From Perilla frutescens (lineage: Eukaryota > Streptophyta > Magnoliopsida > Lamiales > Lamiaceae), in the NCBI GenBank assembly GCA_026008535.1, contig BRKX01000014.1:43344506-43408505 (forward strand): a stretch of 64,000 bases of DNA. The letters are read 5' to 3'. Both the position numbers and the translations under genes were made by a program. Under the pieces are notes generated by a model. The model did no database searches, was not told the origin of the DNA, and saw only the letters and a program-made list of their open reading frames with translations. Shown one piece after another: positions 45,752-57,522 of the stretch (the first letter of the stretch is position 1; each line of letters opens with the position of its first letter).

Positions 45752-46192
45752 TGATATCACTGTTATCTCTAGAAATTAAACTTCTTAATCAAGATAGCTG
45801 TAGAACACTACTAGAACAAACTGACTCCTCCAACTGGAGCAGGGAGTTCGAAATAGTAGACTTGGTGCTAAGATGATGGTGTTCACACTTAGGTGTAATT
45901 TATTAATAAACGTCCACACTAATGTGGCTTATTAATTGGAATGTTACACGACCGTGGTTATTTCCGACTATTAATTTACTTGTCATAAGGAAATCTGACT
46001 GGAGGTAAATTAAAGGTGGTTTTACCTGTTTAAAGATGAATTTTATAAACGTCCACACTAACGTGGCTTATAAGAAACATTTTTAAAATGTCGGTGGATT
46101 ACATATAATTCTTTGAGGTATACGATTATATGTGAGTATCCTAAAGTTTGTGACTGTACTGCATGTTTATTTTTCAGTTATTCTATATCATC

Positions 46193-49100
46193 ATGGCACT
46201 CTCCAACCTGTCCTCTATTCTCAAAGAAAACAAGTTAATCGGTGAAAATTACAATGACTGGATTCCAAACCTTAATCTTGTTCTCATTGCGGAAGGACAC
46301 AAATTCGTACTTGAAGAGGTATGTCCTCAGAAGCTAGATGAGGGTTCTGTCGAAGCCCAAAAGGTTGCATATGATAAGTGGGTTAGGTCTAATGAGATAG
46401 CGCGCTGTTACATTCTGGCATCCATGTCGAATGTGTTGCAAAATCAGTATGAACCTATGAAAACCGCTTATCATATCATGTACAACCTTAGACAGCTCTT
46501 CGGTCATCAGAACCGCTTGTTATGCAATTTGACAATCAAGAAGTTAATGGATGTGAGAATGGCTGACTCCACACCTGTTAGGGATCACATTCTCACGATG
46601 ATGAGATATCTGGCTGAGATTGAGACCTTGGGTGGAGAGCTGGACGCTGATTCTCAAATCGACATTATTCTTCATAGTTTGTCCTTGAAGTTTGAGCAGT
46701 TCAGGCTGAACTTTAACATGATTAATAGGGATATCGACCTGAATGAACTGCTCATGGTTCTTTAGGCGGCTGAGTTACTTCAAAAAGGAAATCCGGAGGT
46801 ACAGCTAGTTGAAAATAGTGCTTCTTCTTCCGGTACTAAAAGGAAGAAGAAGAACGCACCCAAGAAAGCTGCAGAGGGGGCGCCTAAGGTGAAGAAGTCC
46901 AAGACTAAGATTCCTCTCGAGGAATTTAAGTCAAAAACAAAGTGTTTCAAGTGCGGCCAGCCATGTCACTGGAAGGCAGATTGTCCTAACAAGAAGAAGA
47001 AGAAGGGTACGTCTCAATCTCTCGTCATTGAAACATGTTTAGCTACTTTTTCTACTCAGTCATAGGTAGTAGATACTGGAGCTACTGATCATGTTTGCAT
47101 GTCTTTACAGGGGTTCCTAGCAAAAAGACAGTTGAGTGATGGAGAGATTTCAGTCTACATGTGCAATGCTACGAAAGTGGCGGCAGTTGCAGTGGGAGAC
47201 GTAACCTTATCTTTTAGTAGTGATAGGATTTTAGTTTTAAATGATTGTCTTTATGTGCCTGGTTTTAGGCGAAACTTGATTTCAGTTTCTAAACTCTTTA
47301 TTGATGGATATTTTGTTTCTTTTGATAACAAGGTTGTTATCTTTAGTGTTAAACATTTTATCTGTTCTAGCAAATTGGATTGACATCTTTATTTACTTAA
47401 TCCTATGGAAAACACTACGCAAATGCATTTACTGAATACATCAGTCATAAACCCTAACAAACGAAAAGAACCTTCGAAAATGAATCAAACCTATCTTTGG
47501 TATCTTAGGCTCAGCCACATTAACCTTAAACAAATACAAAGACTAGTAAACTATGGGCCCTTGTCTTCATTGGTCCTAGAATCATTCTCTTTGTATGAAT
47601 CCTGTTTGGAAGGTAAAATGACCAAGCGACCCTTTAAGGATAAAGGGAATAGATCTGAATATGTATTAGATTTGATTCACTCTGACTTATGTGGCCCTAT
47701 GTCAGTTCAGGCTCGAGGAGGGTATGAGTATTTCATCGCGTTCATTGATGATTACTCAAGGTATGTATACAGATACCTGTTACGCCGCAAGTCAGAATCC
47801 TTTGAGACTTTCAAAGAGTTCAGAGCGGAAGTGGAAAAACGTATAGGTAAAAGTATCAAATCACTACAGTCTGATCGTGGTGGTGAGTACCTCTCGAATG
47901 AATTTAGGGACTACTTAGCAAACAATGGGATTATATCCCAGTTGACTGCGCCAGGAACACCACAGCAAAATGGCGTGGTGGAGAGAAGGAACAGAACATT
48001 GTTAGAGATGGTTAGATCGATGATGAGCTATTCAGATCTGCCCATTTCATTATGGGGATATGCCTTGGAAATGGCAGCCTACATTCTTAACGTGGTTCCA
48101 TCAAAATCAATCCCATCTAAACCCACAGAACTTTAGACTGGACAAAAGCCCAGTCTTTGACATTTTCGGATTTGGGGTAGTCCAGCACATGTGCTGGATA
48201 AGGAAGCTGATAAGCTGGCACCACGTACAGATGTTAGACTGTTTGTTGGATATCCCAAAGGAATAAAATGTGGTTTATTTTATAGTCCTAAGGATCAAAA
48301 GATCATTGTGAGTAACAATGCTCGATTTTTAGAGGAAGACTATGTAATAAATCACAAGCCAAGAAGTGAGATAGTACTTGAGGAACTTCGAGGGGAAAAT
48401 TCGAATCCGACACCAACAGTACAAGAAGAGGAACAACATATTACTGCACAATGTGTCACAAAAGTACATGAACTGCCTCGTCGCAGTGGGAGGGTTGTAC
48501 GCCAACTTGACAAATTCATTGGTTTGGGTGAATCTTCGGATTTCCCTGAAGGACTAAATGAATTAGATCCCAGGACCTACGACGAAGCAATACAAGACAA
48601 AGATACAGATTCTTGGAAAATTGCAATGGAGTATGAGATTGGATCTATGGATCATAATCAAGTCTGGAAGCTTATAGAACCACAAGATGGGGTAAAACTC
48701 ATTGGGTGTAAGTGCGTTTACAAATGCTAGAGAGGAGCTGACGGGAAGGTTGAAACCTTCAAGGTAAGATTGGTCGCGAAAGGGTACACTCAGAAACAAG
48801 GGATCGATTATGAGGAAACCTTTTCACCGGTAGCCATGCTTAAGTCAATTTGGGTTCTCTTGTCTTTAGCCGCTCATTTGGATTATGAGATTTGGCAGAT
48901 GGATGTCAAGATAGCTTTTCTGAATGGAAGTCTTGAGGAAAACATCCACATGAAGCAACCAGAGGGTTTCATTGCTAAAGGCCAAGAGCACTTAGTGTGC
49001 AAGCTTAAGAGATCCATTTATGTACTTAAGCAGGCGTCAAGGTCTTGGAACATCCGGTTTGACGAGGTTATCCAATCATATAGATTTGTGCAATGTCCGG

Positions 49101-50146
49101 ATGAGAGCTGTGTGTACAAGAAAAGTGACGGAAACGTGGTGGTTTTCCTCGTGCTATATGTTGATGATATCTTACTTATTGGAAACAGTAAGAAAGTATT
49201 ATCTAATATAAGGGTGTGGTTGTCCAAGAAGTTCGATATGAAAGATCTAGGAGAAGCCGGACACGTCCTTAGCATCAAGATAATTCGAGATCACCAGAAA
49301 AGGATGCTGTGCTTATCCTAGGCGACATATATCGACACAGTGCTAGCTAGGTTTAACATGCTGGATTCCAAGAAAGATTTTATACCTTTCAGGCATGGAA
49401 TTCATCTATCCAAGGAGATGTGTCCCCACACACAGGCTGAGATAGATTAGATGAAGGGCGTTCCATATGCTTCAGCTGTGGGAAGCCTCATATATGTTAT
49501 GCTATGCACTAGACCTGATATATGCTATGCAGTCGGCATGGTAAGCAGATATCAGTCTAACCCTGGACAAGGTCACTGGACTTCGGTTAAGAATATACTC
49601 AAGTAACTGAAAAGGACTCGAGATTATATGCTAGTATACCGCTCTAATAGTCTAGTGCCTTTGGGTTACACGGACTCAGATTTTCAATCCGATAAAGATC
49701 AGAGTAAATCTACCTCAGCCTATGTGTTTACCTTGGGAGGCGGAGCCATTACATGGATGAGCATAAAGTAGAAATGCATTGCGGATTCTAGCATGGAGGT
49801 CAAATATGTAGCTGCCTCTGAGGGTGAAAAAGAGGTCGTCTGGCTCAAGAGCTTCTGATTGGACTTGAGCATGGTTCCTGATTTGCTTAAGAGTATCACG
49901 ATATATTGTAATAACTTGGGTGCAGTGGCAAATTCGAAGGAACCCAGAGCCCATAAGGCAAGTAGACATATAGACAGTAAGTACTATCTTATACTAGAAA
50001 TCGTTACGAGAGGATATGTGGCAGTGGTCAAGATTGCATCGGAGGGCAATTTAGCTGATCCATTCATGAAGAGCCTTCCAGCTAAGACCTTCTATGATCA
50101 TGTGGAGAAAATGGGAGTTGGATGCAGACCCGGGGTTGCCGTTTGA
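46193..50146 (+). pseudogene. gag-pol: gag-pol of copia element C, eleven stops
   Basis: ATG 46193 (MALSNLSSILKENKLIGEN); one frame can be followed to GCRPGVAV and TGA 50144. Gag UBN2 domain, knuckle CFKCGQPCHWKADCP, protease DTGATDHVC, pre-integrase (HLRLSH changed to YLRLSH), integrase NGVVERRN, RT YVDDILLIGN, RNase H GYTDSDFQSD. Stops: 46763, 47063 (Trp just before the protease DTG), 47381, 48134, 48158, 48728, 49319, 49448, 49604, 49769 and 49856. Three are CAG to TAG (46763, 49319, 49769), the change expected from loss of methylated C. Confidence 0.92.
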
Positions 50147-50208
50147 GATTTTAGTTAGAGTTCGAGAGTTAGCCAGTTTGTTTTATATTTGAAAGACATG
50201 CTTCAAGT

Positions 50209-50221
50209 ATAAGTGGGAGAT
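50209..50221 (+). other. Polypurine tract of element C
   Basis: ATAAGTGGGAGAT directly before the 3' LTR, the same as in A and B. Confidence 0.8.
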
Positions 50222-51646
50222 TGTTGGTTTTGTATACTAGAAGACCTATCTTTTATATACATTATTGATGATGGTTTATGATGATATAGAATGAATACAA
50301 ATGCATTCACTGTTTGCATTTAAATTGTTATATTTACATGCATGTTAACTATACTTACATGGTAGATGATATGGTGTGGGTAAACACATGGTTAGATCAT
50401 ATAATCGGTTCCTTGTAATGTATTAAAAGGCTTACGGTCTAGATGGCACTGAACTTGCTATCTGTACGCCGTAGAATAATTTGATAGTTAGTTTGTCTTG
50501 ACTAACTGATTATTCTAATACACAGTCAAGTGTATTGAGAAGGGTCTACTTAGGATTCTATTCTCTATTCTGACCTTAAATGAGAGAATAAGAATCCACA
50601 GAGTTCGGGTTCTTAACCCCTATATGTTGGCGGACATATACGTGTGTAGTGATTGCAGTTTTGATTTATCAAAGGGTGAGATTCTATCATAGGATCAATA
50701 ATCTTGATATCTTGGGTTGTGATATTTACACTTATGATGGGTCGTGCAATATGTAGGGGCACCGTGTCCTGGTGCGCCAGGTTGATGGTGTCCCCTTGAG
50801 AAAATGCAAGTTCATGTTGAAACCCTGCGGGTAGAATTTATTTCGTACATGAGTAAAGCTTGTGTAGTACTACTCAAGGACAAGATATTAATTAATTATA
50901 GCTTTCAGAAGCTTACATAATTAATTAATGGACATTATATCTTAAACACGAGGAATGGTTGGACTAAAGGAGAAAGCATATTCAGAAATATGTATTAAAT
51001 TGGTAGGTCAGTATTATTTCTTTAGTGGAATAAAAATAATACTTAATTTATTTAATAATATCCTAAGTTTATTGGATATTGGAAATTAAATAAATTAGCA
51101 GGCCAATTTAATATTCTTCTAGATCCCTGTTGTAGCCCAATATGACTTTAATGGACTGGAGTTGGAAAAAGAGATAGAGGCCCAAGCCCAGTATGTTTAG
51201 GGCTTGATAATTTCGACCACCTCCCCTATAAATAGGGAGGTGGGGATTGAAATTATGGGTGTTACGATTCAGCTCTCTTTTGTTCTCTTTATCTCCACAG
51301 TATTCATACCGATCTAGTAGATTTCAGCCCACCCTGAAACTAGATTCAGTCTTGGAATCCAACAGAAGATCAAGGAGTGGAATAGCATTAGTGGGCGCCG
51401 ATCATCATTATACACAACATTAAGATTAGAAATTTAATCTTGTCCTCAACCCGTCGTTTAATTTGTAAGTCATTTTTCGATTTCTATGTTTCCGCTTTAG
51501 TTATATCGATTAAACCGGCTATGCATGTTAATTGAACTAAGTTAATTAAAACATATGTGCTGCATAAAATTATGATATACATGAAAATAGGATTAATGAA
51601 CATCCAATTAGATCCTGCGGTGGTTCAATTCGGAAAAACCCCAACA
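50222..51646 (+). repeat. 3' LTR of element C
   Basis: TGTTGGTTTTGTATACTAG to ACCCCAACA; 1,425 bp. TATA palindrome at 51209-51254 with arms CCACCTCCC and GGGAGGTGG that pair perfectly. Followed by CTTTA and the rest of the LTR of B. Confidence 0.95.
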
Positions 51647-51651
51647 CTTTA

Positions 51652-52282
51652 CTCATGTACGGAATAAATTCCACCTGCAGGGTTTCAACATGAACTTGTG
51701 TTTCCTCAAGAGGACACCATCAACCTGGCGCACCAGGACACGATGCCCCTACATATTGCACTACCCATCATAAGTGTAAATGTTACAACCCAAGATATCG
51801 AGATTATTGATCCCATGAAAGAATCTCACCCTTTGATAAATCAAAGCTGCAAACACTACACGTATATGTTCGCCAACATATAGGGGTTAAGAACCCGAAC
51901 TCTGTGGATTCTTATTCTCTCATTTAAGGTCAGAATAGAGAATAGAATCCTAAGTATATCCTCCTCAATACACTTGCCCGTGTATTAGAATAATCAGTTA
52001 GTCAAGACAAACTAATTATCAGATTATTCTATGGTGTACCGATAGCAGGTTCAGTGCCATCTTGATCGTGAGCCTTTTAATACATTACAAGGAACCGATG
52101 ATATGATCTAACCATGTGTTTACCCACACCATATCATCTATAATGCAAGTATAGTGAACATGCATGTAAATATAACAATTTAAATGCAAACAATGACTGC
52201 AATTGTATTCGTTCAATATCATCATAAACCATCATCAATAATGTATACAAAAAGACAGGTCTTCTAGTATACAAAACCAACA
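51652..52282 (-). repeat. 5' LTR of element B, U3 start
   Basis: Continuation of 38373-39143 after removal of C. In minus it begins TGTTGGTTTTGTATACTAG at 52282. No TATA here. A 61-codon plus-strand frame is LTR sequence. Confidence 0.9.
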
Positions 52283-52406
52283 ATGACCAACACATAGCTA
52301 CAGTTCATTGACCATTTATAGAGGTAGTGAACACAATTCTAATTAACGAGTGATCAGCCACAATTAACTAGTTTAGCCCACTTTAATGCAACAAAGAAAA
52401 TAATTA

Positions 52407-52419
52407 CACGACGGAACCA
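52407..52419 (-). other. Decayed primer binding site of the Athila-type element
   Basis: On minus, TGGTTCCGTCGTG followed by TAATTATTTTCTTTGTTGC resembles the tRNA-Asp site of Athila/Tat elements (TGGCGCCGTTGCC) with several changes. Its distance and direction relative to gag fit once B is removed. Confidence 0.4.
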
Positions 52420-53450
52420 AATTTACACAGTTTATGCCCATAAGCCTCACGATTCTTACGTGTTCATTAAGTTCTTATATTTGTTCAATCCAGAATAACT
52501 AGTCTAGCCACTCATGCTAGACTTAGAATAATAATAAATATAAATAAATAAAGACATAAATTAAATGAAAAACTTACTTGATTAAATAGCAAAATAATCC
52601 AACACCAACACTGGATTTAAATACATAAACTGGAAATCCTAAAGCTTGTGGGTATAAGGCCCGAGATTGTTCAACGAAAATTAAAATGCAAATAAAAGTA
52701 AATAAAATGTATGTAGCGTGTTCAAAGTGTATCTGGCATCTGTCATGAAAACTACTTATATAGGAGTACAAAAACACAGGGTAACTTCCCCCACAGGCTG
52801 GGGGATCTTCAACCCATGTTGCAGTCGTTGTGCCCAAGACTTTCCATATCTAGTAGATTTTTTCCTTATTTAAAAGATCTATCTTGTAGATTCTATACTT
52901 GTCGTGCCCTAGGTAGCCGACATGCAACCTTTCTTAATTATTCGATCCACCTTCTAGAATCTAGAAGATGTGATCAGACTTTTCATGTAAGCTCCTCTTT
53001 TCTTCGGCGGCTAGGGTGCACTACTCCTGCTCCAGCTGGAAATTATTACCTTTGTGCCCAGTCTTCTCTTCTTCTCCTGTCAAACACACTGGGTTTGCTG
53101 TGGGCACGATCACGAACTTCTCCTTCAGCGATGCTGGAATGGTGATCATTTCTGCCAGGATCGAGAAAGAGCTTTCCACTAAGAAGTCATTGTCCATCTA
53201 TGGTATCATTGGCATCCAAATACCCTCCCGATATGAATCTGCTTCCTCCTGCCCCCCTTGTGCCTACACTGGCTCTTTCCGACTCAAAAAGAGAAAAACA
53301 AAGGACAAAAGAATGAGAAAAAGACATAAAAATGTGAGAGAGTTTGGACTTGTACTCATTTTCAATATCCACCTCCAGGGCCTCAGTGATGGGAGAGGTA
53401 TTCTATCTTAACCCTTTCTCCTTGCAAACTTATTCTTACTAGAGCTTTGA
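52420..53450 (-). repeat. Probable 5' LTR of the minus-strand Athila-type element
   Basis: On minus it carries a TATA box (CTATATAAGTAG, near 52755-52766), then a leader with GTCTAGCATGAGTGGCTAGAC, and runs into the primer-site remnant. The start of the LTR is not fixed. Frames on either strand (53016-53411 +, 53187-53372 -, 52574-52837 -) show no family resemblance. Confidence 0.45.
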
Positions 53451-54988
53451 ACAAGTTTGGGGGGATCTGATGAGGTTAAGATATATATGTTTATTTTTAT
53501 TTGAGGCTTGTATTTCTAATTATATTCTGATGTACTTCTTTTATTTTTGTTGAATTCATTCATTCAATTGGGTTGTATTGATATTTTTTTATTTTCTTTG
53601 GCTTATATATTGTTATATTTTTCGTTCTTTTACCTTGCTTTTGTTTTTTTTAGTTGTGTTTTTTTAGAGCAACCTTTTTGTTGAGAAATATTTCGAGAGC
53701 AATCTTTTGACTTTGATTCTTTCATTGTTGATATGTTTCATCAATGAGAAAATGGAAATTGGTAAGGTTGTGATTTGATGTGATTGGAATTGCCGATGAG
53801 GATTCATGGATTTTTAAGGTATCAAAATTTTCTTCTAAATTTTTCAATTTTTGATGTGTTAATTGAGCATAGTTGATTGTTGATGGTGGAATTTATAGTA
53901 TGGATTGATGATTTATTGGAATTATGCATAATAAACCGTAAGATATTGAGCCTTGATTGATATTTTATATTTTTAGCATTGTTTATTTTCTTAAGCATGT
54001 CAGTTTATGCAGTTAATTTCTAGAACTTGCTCTAGTATCTATCTCGAGACTACATAGTTTGCTTGAATTAGAAAAATGATTCTAGGCCATCTTTGCTAAC
54101 ATTTGATTTTTCCTAAATTTTTATCTATCTCTGAAAGATTCCATAGTCAGCCTGTTCGAGTTTTTTTATCCTATTCTTTGATAGTCGGGGGGGATTGAGG
54201 AATTTCATGTTTGGATGCATGGAAATTTTTGGTATAGATCAATGGTGCAAGAGTTGTTATCATACTGGGGATCTTTGTAATACCCAGGCTTCGTACAATT
54301 TGTGGGTAAATATAATTAATGATTTTAAGTTATTTTAATTTTTTTACATTACTTTATATTTTACATTTATTTTATTCGGGTGGGTATTACAATGTTTGAT
54401 GTGCTGTGGAAAAATATTATGGAGTCTTATAAGCTCTACTGAAAAAAATAGAGAATAAAGAAAAATATATGTCTTTCGAAAAAATAATTGAAGAGCATAA
54501 GAGACTAAACAAGATTAGTTTTACTGAGATTTGTCACTAGTTGGTGATTTAGGGAGGATGATTGGGAATAGCTAACTCAAGAGTTTTCTAGGATAAGTCA
54601 CGTAGCCATATTTTACCTTCTTGTGCAAAGAGCCGACATTACAATCAGCATAAGTTCTAGATGATTTCTAGTTCGAGTTTGTAATTTTTAGTTGTAGAGA
54701 GATAGACAATTTGTGAGTTTATGGTGGATTGTTGTATTTTCTGATTTTGATAGTTACACCTTATACACTTGAGTGTGGAGTTTTTTTTTCTATTTACCTT
54801 TCGAGAGGCTTATAATTCTAATAAATGTTGATTGATGTGCTATTAATTTTATCTATCTAATCTTTTCATATTCAACTTGGTGCATCTGAGGAAAATCCGA
54901 GGCAAGTACTTTGATCATCATTTCATATTTTTTCTCTTTTTATTCTTTTTCATTGCTCGGGACTAGCAACAATTTAAGTTTGGGGGTT
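53451..54988 (+). other. 3' untranslated part of a plus-strand Athila/Tat-type element
   Basis: No coding. Two polypurine-like tracts: AAGTTTGGGGGGATCTGATG near 53453-53472 and AAGTTTGGGGGTT at 54976-54988, the latter preceded by CTCGGGACTAGCAAC as in OTA elements and followed at once by an LTR. A 116-bp TG..CA insertion-like segment lies at 54276-54391. The upstream coding part of this element is not in the window. Confidence 0.5.
54276..54391. repeat. 116-bp segment with 10-bp terminal inverted repeats
   Basis: TGTAATACCC (54276-54285) and GGGTATTACA (54382-54391) are exact inverted copies. Flanks ATCTT and ATGTT differ by one base, compatible with a worn 5-bp duplication. TGTAATACCC is a typical gypsy LTR start, so this may be an internally deleted solo LTR; a MITE is the alternative. 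Confidence 0.5.
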
Positions 54989-56159
54989 TGACGGCTGTTT
55001 ATTTTACACAATTTTTGTATATGAATTGATGATGTTTATTGTACAAAGTTGTGTATTTTATATAGTTTTTCTGCACATATTGTTATCATTTGGAGTTTTT
55101 GATGTGTTTGCTAGTTTTGCAGTAATAGTTGTGATTTCATTGCATATTTGAAGCAAAACGGTTAAATACAGACAAGAGGAGTTGAAGAGGGATTTAATTA
55201 GGCTCTTGGGTTTAATTAATTACTAAATTAAAGCCTAATGAACTGGTTTAAATTATCAAAACCCAAAGAAATTCGAAGCTCGGTGCAAAAATGACTTGGG
55301 TCGACCCGAAAAGGGTCGGTCGACCGAGCCCAGTGCAATTTGTGAAGGCCTGGGTTGACCCAACCGAAGTCACTTCGGTCGACCCAGTGCAAAAACGGGC
55401 CTCTTCATTAATTGAAATTCATGGGCTGATTCATGTGTGTGGTTCGCAGGGATGTGATTTTTTATCTCCAATTCAGGGTTATAAACCTAGATATAAAATC
55501 TCTCACTTTGATACATGCAAGGAGGACACCTCATACCATATCATGCAGTTAGAATACACTAAGGTAGAGGAGAAGAAGATAGATGTTTTCCATCTACTCA
55601 AGAGGAGTTGACAAGGTTGCTAGAGATGGAGTGCTACTGCAGATGACACGAGACCACTATATTTCTCCGTGTTATTCAGTTCTTTTGTTAATTTTGCCAT
55701 GAACACTTACACTATAGTTTTTATTGTTTATTTAATTATGTCTAGCTGAATTCATAGCTAGGTTTTAGTGATTGTATGCTATTAATTTTATAATAAGATT
55801 TAATTACTTTCTTCCTACTATCTCTCGGGGCTTGACTTCTATGAGCTTATTTTTATCTTGTATGGATATTTGATTACCATTTATGCATGTTAGTCATTAA
55901 TTTGAAATAGTGACCAAAGAAGAATTAGTGATAGAAAGATAGAAATTAGGTTGTGTGCTTGAAATGACCTACCAAGTGAACAAGTATCACATAGGATTGA
56001 ATAAATCTTTGTGTGCTAGATTGGGAATAATGACATGTGTGAAGAACCGACCGCAGTGAAGTGCATGCTCATTATATCTATATTTTGGTTTATGTCTTTA
56101 AAAGCACCCTGATAAAAAACTAGTGATTCCCCACCATTAATAGATTAAAGACAGAAGCC
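54989..56159 (+). repeat. Athila/Tat-type LTR, plus strand, 3' end cut by a CACTA element
   Basis: Starts TGACGGCTGTTTATTTTAC after the polypurine tract. It has a block of GGTCGACC palindromes (55298-55383), a TATA-like ATATAAAATC (55492-55501) and CTAGCTGAATTCATAGCTAGG (55741 on). It is interrupted at 56160 by CACTA sequence. The 106-codon frame 55291-55611 shows no family resemblance. Confidence 0.6.
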
Positions 56160-57522
56160 CACTACTCCAAAAAAGCATTAAGACAACGGTTTTTAACCGC
56201 TGTCTAGTTCAATCAGAAATCGTTGTAAATTTGGGTGTTGTAAATTTTACACACACATAGACAATAGTTTTGAAACCGTTGTAATTTTACAATGGTTTCA
56301 AAACTGTTGTTTATCTGACATTTTGTTGTCTTTCAACTAGGATTACAACGGTTTTTTTGTAAACCATTGTAATTTCACAACGGTTTTTTAAAACCGTTGT
56401 AATTTCTCAAAAGTTTTTTTTTAAAACCGTTGTGAAATATATGTCGTGATTTTTTATTATTATTTTTTTAATTTTAAAGTTACACAATTTGATTTATTGT
56501 GATGTAAAACCTGTAAATTACCAATAAATAATGCACTACATGGATAAAATCCAAACATGCTAATTAATTAATCATCTAAAATACACTATCTTGGTACAAA
56601 TTCATCCAAAATACAATATGTTGATACAAATTCATCCAACATACAATATGTTGATACAAATTCATCCAACATACAATAGTCTCTAAATACGAAACAAAAA
56701 ACTCACATCTAATGTTCAATTACATAAAGCACGCATTCCTCTCATGTGGTCATCAACATCGAGTACTTGCATCGATTCAATTGCAAACACTGACATTTTC
56801 TTAGCACTCAACATCGATACAAGTCGAATTCCACCATAAAGCATTCAAATGTCAATATTGCAATTAAAAAATTATAAGTTCTAAATCTAAATAAAAATAC
56901 CTTGCAAAATGATCTTTCATACATAATCAAGCACACAATTTGCCCATTCAACACGAACTTTGGTTTGTCATCAAGCCTTGCCTTTATCCGTTCCAACATT
57001 TGATCCACACTAAACTGAGGAGGAGCTCGATCATACTATTGATTTTCTTAAAAAATGCTAATCGGTTCTTGTACAACCTACTCGATTAAAAAATAATTGT
57101 TAAGAAATTAAATTAAATAAAATAATGAAATGTATGATATAGTTTGCCAGTTTTTTTTTTCCAAAAACACCCCTAAGGGTGGGGCATTCGGCACCATGCC
57201 CAGCCTGTAAATAAATACTGAAACGTCTCGTATAATGTCATGGGCGGAATATGTCCTAAAAGTGAACATATTCCTAACCAAGATCGAGAACCTGATAAAA
57301 GCAACAAAAATATAGGAGATGCATCCACAACACGAATGCTAACTCCTAAACAAAATATAGTTTGCCAGTTTATAAGCTTATTGTTAAAGTTCCATCTCTC
57401 ATTACAAACAAACAAATCTTCTCCTTGAGCAGCTTTGAGCTGCAATATTGATAAATTAAAACATAAAATTTGTATGATAATTAATCAACATATACATATA
57501 TACACACAGACACTATACTACA
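56160..57522 (+). mobile_element. CACTA (En/Spm-type) transposon end and internal remnant
   Basis: CACTACTCCAAAAAAGC is followed by subterminal repeats of ACAACGGTTTT and AAAACCGTTGT in both directions (56180-56440), which is how plant CACTA ends look. The interior has a 30-base tandem repeat (56581-56679) and two exon-like minus-strand stretches: 57008-56905, closed by a GTATTTTTATTT donor-like site, and 57445-57173. I do not recognise their family. Element D interrupts the element at 57523 and the other terminus is outside the window. Confidence 0.7.
56581..56679 (+). repeat. Tandem repeat, 30-base unit, 3.3 copies
   Basis: Units at 56581, 56611 and 56641 plus a partial at 56671, each of the form ATACAATATGTTGATACAAA followed by TTCATCCAAC. 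The last two full units are identical, so the duplication is recent. Confidence 0.85.

Larger units (their letters stand above)
40581..46192 (+). other. Leader of element C, interrupted by a solo LTR
   Basis: About 2.3 kb of own sequence. AT-rich part (40600-41680) with a repeat of about 150 bases around ACCTAATTCTA/TTTAATTCTAATC (41039, 41189, 41340). AATCCATG/CATGGATT hairpin (41865-41888), GC-rich patch, insertion at 42459-45751, then ACGTCCAC/GTGGC hairpins at 45902-45936 and 46041-46085 and an acceptor-like TTTTTCAG ending at 46177. The gag ATG is at 46193. Confidence 0.75.
39144..51646 (+). mobile_element. Copia element C inside the 5' LTR of B
   Basis: Full-length copia element of about 9.2 kb net, with LTRs of 1,423 and 1,425 bp and duplication CTTTA. 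A solo Tekay LTR (42459-45751) is nested in its leader. The first 480 LTR bases differ at about 5% of sites by eye, so it is older than A. Its gag-pol has no large gap but eleven stops. Confidence 0.92.
31481..52282 (-). mobile_element. Copia element B, minus strand, split by element C
   Basis: Both ends keep the TG/CA termini (TGTTGGGG at 31481 and CCAACA at 52282). Its own sequence is about 8.3 kb; the rest is C with its nested solo LTR. The flanks GCTAA (31476-31480) and ATGAC (52283-52287) do not match, so no target duplication is visible, which suggests recombination or decay at an end. The 3' LTR lacks its core promoter, and the 5' LTR-leader junction lost the primer site. The coding region is otherwise the best preserved of the four. 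Confidence 0.88.
14861..53450 (-). mobile_element. Athila-type (OTA clade) Ty3-gypsy element, minus strand, carrying nested insertions
   Basis: Read on the minus strand: a 5' LTR-like region (53450-52420), a decayed tRNA-Asp-type primer site (52419-52407), leader, gag (31464-29864), protease remnant, RT (29700 to 19300, split by A), RNase H, integrase, then the spacer motif GGGAGGCAACCC, an env-like/Athila ORF and hairpin repeats. Copia B splits the leader from gag and copia A splits RT. The 3' LTR is not found. The coordinates therefore include about 30 kb of foreign insertions; the element's own sequence is roughly 9 kb. Confidence 0.75.

Noticed and set aside
31476..52287. Target site duplication for element B
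   Set aside because: GCTAA and ATGAC do not match in either orientation, so none is claimed.
53016..53411. 131-codon plus-strand frame
   Set aside because: No recognisable domain; the region reads better as a minus-strand LTR with a TATA box leading to the Athila gag.
56581..56679. Possible CRISPR-like array
   Set aside because: The units are contiguous 30-base tandem copies without spacers, in a plant transposon.
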